Part shown: in pieces, positions 59,909 through 64,000 of the stretch
Position numbering within the stretch: the first letter of the stretch is position 1
How the letters are laid out: each line of letters starts with the position of its first letter
From: Natrinema gari JCM 14663
GTDB taxonomy: Archaea; Halobacteriota; Halobacteria; Halobacteriales; Natrialbaceae
Reading direction: 5' to 3'
Assembly (NCBI RefSeq): GCF_000337175.1
Contig: NZ_AOIJ01000033.1
Location: 62,001-126,000 of the forward strand
Length of the DNA stretch: 64,000 nucleotides
Translations under genes and position numbers: made by a program
The notes under the pieces: generated by a model
What the model was told of the DNA's origin: nothing
Seen by the model: only the letters and a program-made list of their open reading frames with translations
Databases searched by the model: none

Positions 59909-61336
59909 ATGGGGGCACTCGCAGCGTTCTTCGGTTTCGACGAACACGATACCGATCTCGAGACGGAATCGATCGCGGGGGTGACGACGTTCCTGGCGAT
60001 GTCGTACATCATCGTCGTCAATCCGGCAATTCTCGGCGAGGCGATCACACTGGAGGGCTACAGTTCGGGCGAAGTCACACAGATGATCACCGTCGCGACG
60101 ATCCTCTCCTCCGCGGTCGCCATCTTCGTGATGGCGTTCTGGGCGAACAGGCCGTTCGGCCTCGCGCCCGGGATGGGGCTGAACGCCTTTTTCGCGTACA
60201 CAGTCGTCCTCGGGCTCGGCGTCCCGTGGCAGGTCGCGCTCGCGGCCGTCTTCGTTGAGGGAGTCGTCTTCATCTTCCTGACCGCCATCGGCGCGCGACG
60301 GTACATCATCGAACTGTTCCCCGAACCGGTCAAGTTCGCCGTGGGGGCCGGTATCGGCGTCTATCTGCTCTTTTTGGGTCTCCAGGAGATGCAGATCGTC
60401 GTCGACGACCCGGCGACGCTCGTCAGTCTGGGGAACGTCGCGACGAGCGCCGTCGCCGCGCTCTCGGTCGCGGGGCTCGCGCTGATGCTCGTCCTCCACG
60501 CACGGGGGATCCGCGGGTCGATCGTCATCGGGATCGTCGCGACGGCCGTCGCCGGGTGGGCGTTGACGGCTGCCGACGTCGTCGCCCCGGGAACACTCAC
60601 GCCGCCCGGTAGCTACGAACAGGTCACCGAGGAGGGGCTCCTGAGTATGATCGCGAGCGTACAGTACGACTTCAGGCCCCTGATCGCCGGCTTCATCGAC
60701 GGCCTCGGGATGATTACCGAGGACCCGCTCGTCTTCGTCCTGGTCGTCTTTACGTTCTTCTTCGTCGACTTCTTCGACACGGCCGGGACCCTCATCGGCG
60801 TCTCGCAGATCGGCGGCTTCCTCGACGAGGAAGGCGATCTTCCCGAGATCGAAAAGCCGCTGATGGCGGACGCGATCGGCACCACAGTCGGGGCGATGAT
60901 CGGTACCTCGACCGTGACCACGTTCATCGAATCCTCGACCGGCGTCGAAGAGGGTGGGCGGACCGGGTTCACTGCCCTCGTCGTCGGTCTCCTCTTTGTG
61001 CTGTCCCTGCTCGTCGTGCCGCTAATCAGCGCCATCCCGCAGTACGCCTCCTATCTCGCGCTGGTCGTCGTCGGTATCATCATGCTTCAGGGCGTCACTG
61101 ACATCGACTGGCAGCATCCCGCCTGGGCGATCGCCGGCGGACTAACGATCACGGTCATGCCGATGACCGCGTCGATCTCGAACGGTCTCGCGGCCGGCAT
61201 CATGAGTTATCCGCTCGTCAAAGGTGCCATGGGCGAAGCCGACGACGTCTCGACCGGCCAGTGGGCGCTTGCGCTCTCGTTCATCCTCTACTTCGTCATC
61301 TACTTCGCCGTCGACGCCGGCATGGTCTCGTTCTGA
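59909..61336 (+). CDS. NCS2-family purine permease (AzgA/PbuG-like)
   Basis: A 475-residue protein with about 12-13 spans. The AzgA-type signature starts GALAAFFGFDEHDTDLETES, then AGVTTFLAMSYIIVVNPAIL, APGMGLNAFFAYTVVLGLGV and FFVDFFDTAGTLIGVSQIGG. It should take up guanine, hypoxanthine or adenine with protons. ATG 59909 matches a TATA-like CTTAACTA near 59872. The divergent neighbour is the TrkA-like gene. Confidence 0.94.
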   Translation: MGALAAFFGFDEHDTDLETESIAGVTTFLAMSYIIVVNPAILGEAITLEGYSSGEVTQMITVATILSSAVAIFVMAFWANRPFGLAPGMGLNAFFAYTVVLGLGVPWQVALAAVFVEGVVFIFLTAIGARRYIIELFPEPVKFAVGAGIGVYLLFLGLQEMQIVVDDPATLVSLGNVATSAVAALSVAGLALMLVLHARGIRGSIVIGIVATAVAGWALTAADVVAPGTLTPPGSYEQVTEEGLLSMIASVQYDFRPLIAGFIDGLGMITEDPLVFVLVVFTFFFVDFFDTAGTLIGVSQIGGFLDEEGDLPEIEKPLMADAIGTTVGAMIGTSTVTTFIESSTGVEEGGRTGFTALVVGLLFVLSLLVVPLISAIPQYASYLALVVVGIIMLQGVTDIDWQHPAWAIAGGLTITVMPMTASISNGLAAGIMSYPLVKGAMGEADDVSTGQWALALSFILYFVIYFAVDAGMVSF

Positions 61337-61455
61337 CGGCTGCCGTCGAGTGCCGGTTTCGGCGACGCCGCCGGCCCACCCGCCCAGTCTCCGCGATCCC
61401 GGCAACGACCCGGTCGACCGGTGACCTGATACGTCTTCCGTGGCAAGGCCCTCGC

Positions 61456-61713
61456 ATGGCAGACATCACGATGTACGAACTTCCCGGCTGTCCGTACTGC
61501 GCGAAGGTCCGCTCGAAACTCGACGACCTCGAGCTCGAGTACGACGTCATCGAGGTCCCTCGCTCGCACGACGAACGGACGGAAGTCGAGAACGTCAGCG
61601 GTCAGACGGGCGTGCCGGTCATCACCGACGAAGCCAACGGCGTCGAAGGCATGCACGAGAGCGACGACATCGTCGCGTACCTTGAAGAGACCTACGGCAG
61701 CGGCGCGGCGTAA
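61456..61713 (+). CDS. Glutaredoxin-family protein
   Basis: An 85-residue protein starting MADITMYELPGCPYCAKVRS. The CPYC active site, then TGVPVITDEANGVEGMHESD (cis-Pro and thiol-substrate binding) give a complete minimal glutaredoxin. It probably works with gamma-glutamylcysteine or an NrdH-like reductase. It is a single gene 119 bases after the purine permease. Confidence 0.92.
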   Translation: MADITMYELPGCPYCAKVRSKLDDLELEYDVIEVPRSHDERTEVENVSGQTGVPVITDEANGVEGMHESDDIVAYLEETYGSGAA

Positions 61714-61784
61714 CTCCTGCAATCGATCGCCGTTCGGATGCCGGACTGCGGGTCCGGATCGAGACAGGACTGCTCTCGGACCCA

Positions 61785-62006
61785 CTAAAACCGACCACTA
61801 CACAGGCTGCACAGCGTGAGAACGGGATAGCCGATCGCGACGGCGATGGCGACGAACAGCGCTCCATCGGCCGCGGTGGTGATGGTCGTGCCGTAGTTGA
61901 ACGCGACTCCGAGTCCAGCCATAAACCCGACGAGGAGTCCACGACGTGCGCTGACGATGTCGACGGCGGAATTCGTCTGCATTGGTACTCGCTGAATCGC
62001 CGACAT
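61785..62006 (-). CDS. Small hypothetical membrane protein
   Basis: A 73-residue protein (or 65 from ATG 61982). It has two hydrophobic stretches, GLLVGFMAGLGVAFNYGTTI and GALFVAIAVAIGYPVLTLCS, with a C-terminal CSLC. No homology is recognised. It lies just downstream of the HTH regulator gene, same strand, 28 bases after its stop, so it may be co-transcribed. Confidence 0.45.
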   Translation of the reverse strand: MSAIQRVPMQTNSAVDIVSARRGLLVGFMAGLGVAFNYGTTITTAADGALFVAIAVAIGYPVLTLCSLCSGRF

Positions 62007-62034
62007 CGGTCCATGCGGCCGGCGCGGATCCCTG

Positions 62035-63000
62035 TCAGGCCGCCTCTTCGTGCTCGGAGCGCTCCCGGATGACGTCCCGAAGGTCGTCGGCGTTCCGGAA
62101 CGTCTCGAGTTCGTCGCGCTCGACCAGAGCGGTGCCGTCGACGGACTCCTGTTTCGCCCGGTCGACGACGTAGACGGATCGCGTCCGCGTGACCTGTCCG
62201 ATCGAACTCATGATCCGGGCGCGTTTCTCCGCGGCCTTCGTGAACTTCGAGTGGCCGGTCAGCACGATCTCGCTGTCGTCTTGGTCCTCGCTGACCGCCG
62301 TGAACGGCGAGCGGGCCGTCGGGTGGACGCTGTAGCCGGCCCGCGTGAGGACGGCGACGACCTGTTCGTCGTCCGGGTCCGCTTCCGGATCAGCTGGCGT
62401 CGCCTCGCTCTCGTGGACGTCGTCGGCTCCCTCGAGGACATCAACCGGGCTCGTCAGTGGCGCGTCGAACATCTCTTCGAGGGCCATCGCGATCTCGACG
62501 GACGCGTTCATCCCGTCTTCGTACTTCGAGACGGTCCGTCGGGAGACGCCGAGTTCGCTGGCGAGTTGGCCGAGGCTCCAGTCGCGGTCCTCGCGCTCGT
62601 CGGCCAACAGATCGCCGTCGATGTTGACGTAGAGGCCCCCTGGGGCGGCGTAGATCAGCGGTGGGACCTCTTCGATGAAGAGGTTGTACGCCGTGTCGGG
62701 GCTGAAAACCGGGACGCCGTGTCGGAAGTAGACGACGTCGGGTTTCAGGTCCTCATCGCGGCTTCGCAGGCCGATGACCAGCGGCGTCGCATTGAGGTAG
62801 GTCCCCAGGCGTCGCATCTCGTGGCCGGTCGCCTCGTTGAACGCGTCGATGTTTGCGAGGATCTTGACGAGGATCAGATCCTCGCCGCGCCGAGCGGCGA
62901 TATCGAAGCTCTTCGGCCGGATCGCACACCGATCACTTACCAGGAATCCCGCGTCCTCTAACATCGCGGTCACGTTACCGACTAGTGCGGAGCGGGACAT
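62035..63000 (-). CDS. Archaeal HTH-type transcriptional regulator
   Basis: A 321-residue protein starting [20 protein letters not shown]. The N-terminal domain (about residues 1-120) resembles a nuclease-like or ligand-binding fold found in archaeal regulators ([20 protein letters not shown]). The XRE-type HTH is [20 protein letters not shown]. The C-terminal domain ([20 protein letters not shown] onward) is of the same archaeal regulator type. A palindrome lies over its own TATA box, so it may control itself. Confidence 0.85.
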   Translation of the reverse strand: MSRSALVGNVTAMLEDAGFLVSDRCAIRPKSFDIAARRGEDLILVKILANIDAFNEATGHEMRRLGTYLNATPLVIGLRSRDEDLKPDVVYFRHGVPVFSPDTAYNLFIEEVPPLIYAAPGGLYVNIDGDLLADEREDRDWSLGQLASELGVSRRTVSKYEDGMNASVEIAMALEEMFDAPLTSPVDVLEGADDVHESEATPADPEADPDDEQVVAVLTRAGYSVHPTARSPFTAVSEDQDDSEIVLTGHSKFTKAAEKRARIMSSIGQVTRTRSVYVVDRAKQESVDGTALVERDELETFRNADDLRDVIRERSEHEEAA

Positions 63001-63018
63001 ACGGGGTTGTAAGCGATT

Positions 63019-63032
63019 CCTCCTATAAGAGG
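63019..63032 (-). promoter_or_regulatory. TATA box with overlapping palindrome, HTH regulator gene
   Basis: CCTCTTATAGGAGG on the minus strand is a near-perfect palindrome (only the two inner positions mismatch) covering the TATA box CTTATAGG, 22-29 bases before the ATG at 63000. Confidence 0.5.
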
Positions 63033-63085
63033 TTTTTCCCCGGGATATCCGGGTGCCGTGTCGCGATTCCGTGATCGTCATGGGA

Positions 63086-63099
63086 GTATACTTATATAT
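63086..63099 (+). promoter_or_regulatory. TATA box region of tiaS
   Basis: GTATACTTATATAT is strongly AT-rich. Transcription should begin near 63122, leaving a leader of about 48 bases that holds the GAAA-capped hairpin at 63129-63142. Confidence 0.5.
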
Positions 63100-63169
63100 T
63101 AGTTTCCGCCGATCGACGGCGAAACGAGATCCCGAAAGGGATTCCCCGGTCCCCCGCCAAGAGACGCCG

Positions 63170-64000
63170 ATGACCGTCGTCGGGATCGACGATACCGACT
63201 CGCGCGAGCGCGGGATGTGTACGACCTACGTCGCCGCGACGATTGCCGATCGACTCCGTCAGGAGCACGGCGCGTCCGTGTCTCGAGTCCTCCTCGTTCG
63301 GCTCAACCCCGCCGTCGAGTACAAGACGCGGGGCAACGCCGCGCTGGCGATCCACACGGACTGCGATCCCGCCCGCGCGTTCGCGATCGCTCGCGACCGC
63401 CTCGAGTCGCTCGCCGAAACTGACGACGACCGAACGAACCCCGGTCTGGTCGTGGCCGACCGCGTACCCGAAGCGGGCGCGATCCCCGCCGACGTGCGTC
63501 GATTCACACGCACGGCGATCCGCGACCACCTCGAGCCGGCCGCCGCCGCGGCCCTGATCGAGCGCCACGAGTATCGGTCGTGGCACGCCGGCGACGGCCG
63601 CGGCCGGATCGGGGCGCTGGCCGCGATCGGCTCCTGGACGGCGCTCGAGGAGTGGACCTACGAATACATCTCGTATCGCGAGCCCGACCGCTGGGGAACA
63701 CCCCGTGACGTGACCCACGAGAGCGTCTTCGCCGCGGCCGAGCAGGGGTATCCCTCGGTGTGGGATACGGTCGACCGCGGCGAGGGCGAGACCGTCTGCG
63801 TCCCCCACACGCCCGGCCCCATCCTGCACGGCATCCGCGGCGACGATCCCGATTCAGTCCGTGCGGTCGCCGACCGAATCGAGAGCGAACCCGTCGCCGG
63901 GGGACGGCTGTTCGTGACTAACCAGGGCACGGACGTCCACCTCCGGGACGGTTCGATCGGGACCGTCGAGAACGGGCGGGCCTACCGCGTCGAGGGGCGA
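63170..64000 (+). CDS. tiaS: tRNA(Ile2) 2-agmatinylcytidine synthetase TiaS, 3' truncated
   Basis: The first 277 residues are visible, [20 protein letters not shown] onward; the window ends before the stop. The TiaS core is clear: GIDDTDS (metal/ATP), [29 protein letters not shown], then [16 protein letters not shown] and [11 protein letters not shown]. TiaS attaches agmatine to C34 of the CAU anticodon tRNA-Ile2 so that it reads AUA. It is an archaeal hallmark and essential. The remaining domains, including zinc ribbons, lie beyond the window. Confidence 0.95.
   Translation, partial: MTVVGIDDTDSRERGMCTTYVAATIADRLRQEHGASVSRVLLVRLNPAVEYKTRGNAALAIHTDCDPARAFAIARDRLESLAETDDDRTNPGLVVADRVPEAGAIPADVRRFTRTAIRDHLEPAAAAALIERHEYRSWHAGDGRGRIGALAAIGSWTALEEWTYEYISYREPDRWGTPRDVTHESVFAAAEQGYPSVWDTVDRGEGETVCVPHTPGPILHGIRGDDPDSVRAVADRIESEPVAGGRLFVTNQGTDVHLRDGSIGTVENGRAYRVEGR

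Noticed and set aside
1..64000. CRISPR arrays, insertion sequences, prophage or att sites
   Set aside because: No regularly spaced repeats, transposase, integrase or tRNA-end duplications were seen; both tRNA genes have ordinary surroundings.

Overview
This window looks like a chromosomal segment of an extremely halophilic archaeon (class Halobacteria, perhaps a Natrialbaceae-like genus). The DNA is strongly G+C-rich, the proteins are very acidic, and many genes begin with ATG or GTG about 25-32 bases after a TATA-like box with no room for a Shine-Dalgarno leader. Characteristic single-copy archaeal genes are present: SecE/Spt5, aEF1-beta, NreA, TiaS, and archaeal PolX with a PHP domain. I see no rRNA, CRISPR array, transposase, integrase or phage genes, so this is core-like chromosome. 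The two ends cut through genes: an HtrA protease on the left and tiaS on the right.

Layout. 1-2.8 kb: HtrA, secE-spt5, and a Tat-exported hydrolase. 2.8-9.0 kb: mostly nucleic-acid maintenance, with a PHP protein, an operon DUF5788-like / polX / Mut7-C, a rhomboid protease with an AN1-like zinc finger, and endonuclease V. 9.2-14 kb: a short-chain dehydrogenase, an HNH-type protein, a CPBP protease, a DUF192 protein and a citramalate/isopropylmalate synthase. 14-21 kb: an orphan multi-cluster iron-sulfur subunit, tRNA-Ser(CGA), PEP carboxylase, a sugar-nucleotide epimerase and a MaoC hydratase. 21-24 kb: an unusual CopD-like / TusA-like / cytochrome-d1-like gene set. 24-28.6 kb: membrane proteins, tRNA-Glu(CTC) and a transmembrane winged-helix regulator. 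28.7-33 kb: two metallo-beta-lactamase proteins, a P-loop ATPase pair and a candidate class I terpene synthase. 33-40.4 kb: aEF1-beta with its small zinc-finger partner, NreA, NhaC, an AI-2E family transporter and a CPBP/DUF5789-like pair. 40.5-48.5 kb: CinA, an aminotransferase, an ArsA/Get3 ATPase, Fe-S type PurF and a MutS-family ATPase. 48.7-58.8 kb: an HTTM protein, a ferritin-like protein, a DyP-like Tat lipoprotein, a [2Fe-2S] ferredoxin, an Azf/uronate-dehydrogenase-like enzyme, a glutathionyl-hydroquinone-reductase-like GST and a DNA methyltransferase. 58.9-64 kb: a candidate structured small RNA, a TrkA-type protein, an NCS2 purine permease, a glutaredoxin, an HTH regulator and tiaS.

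Most genes are single or in two- to three-gene operons, so functional links are local. The items most worth a second look are: the independent-looking small RNA with a C-rich loop at about 58.9 kb; the candidate archaeal terpene synthase at 30.6-31.6 kb; two consecutive strong hairpins in front of nreA at 33.86-33.94 kb; the CopD/TusA/d1 operon; and several inverted repeats sitting on or next to TATA boxes that look like operators. All family calls are from reading motifs by eye; no database search was run.
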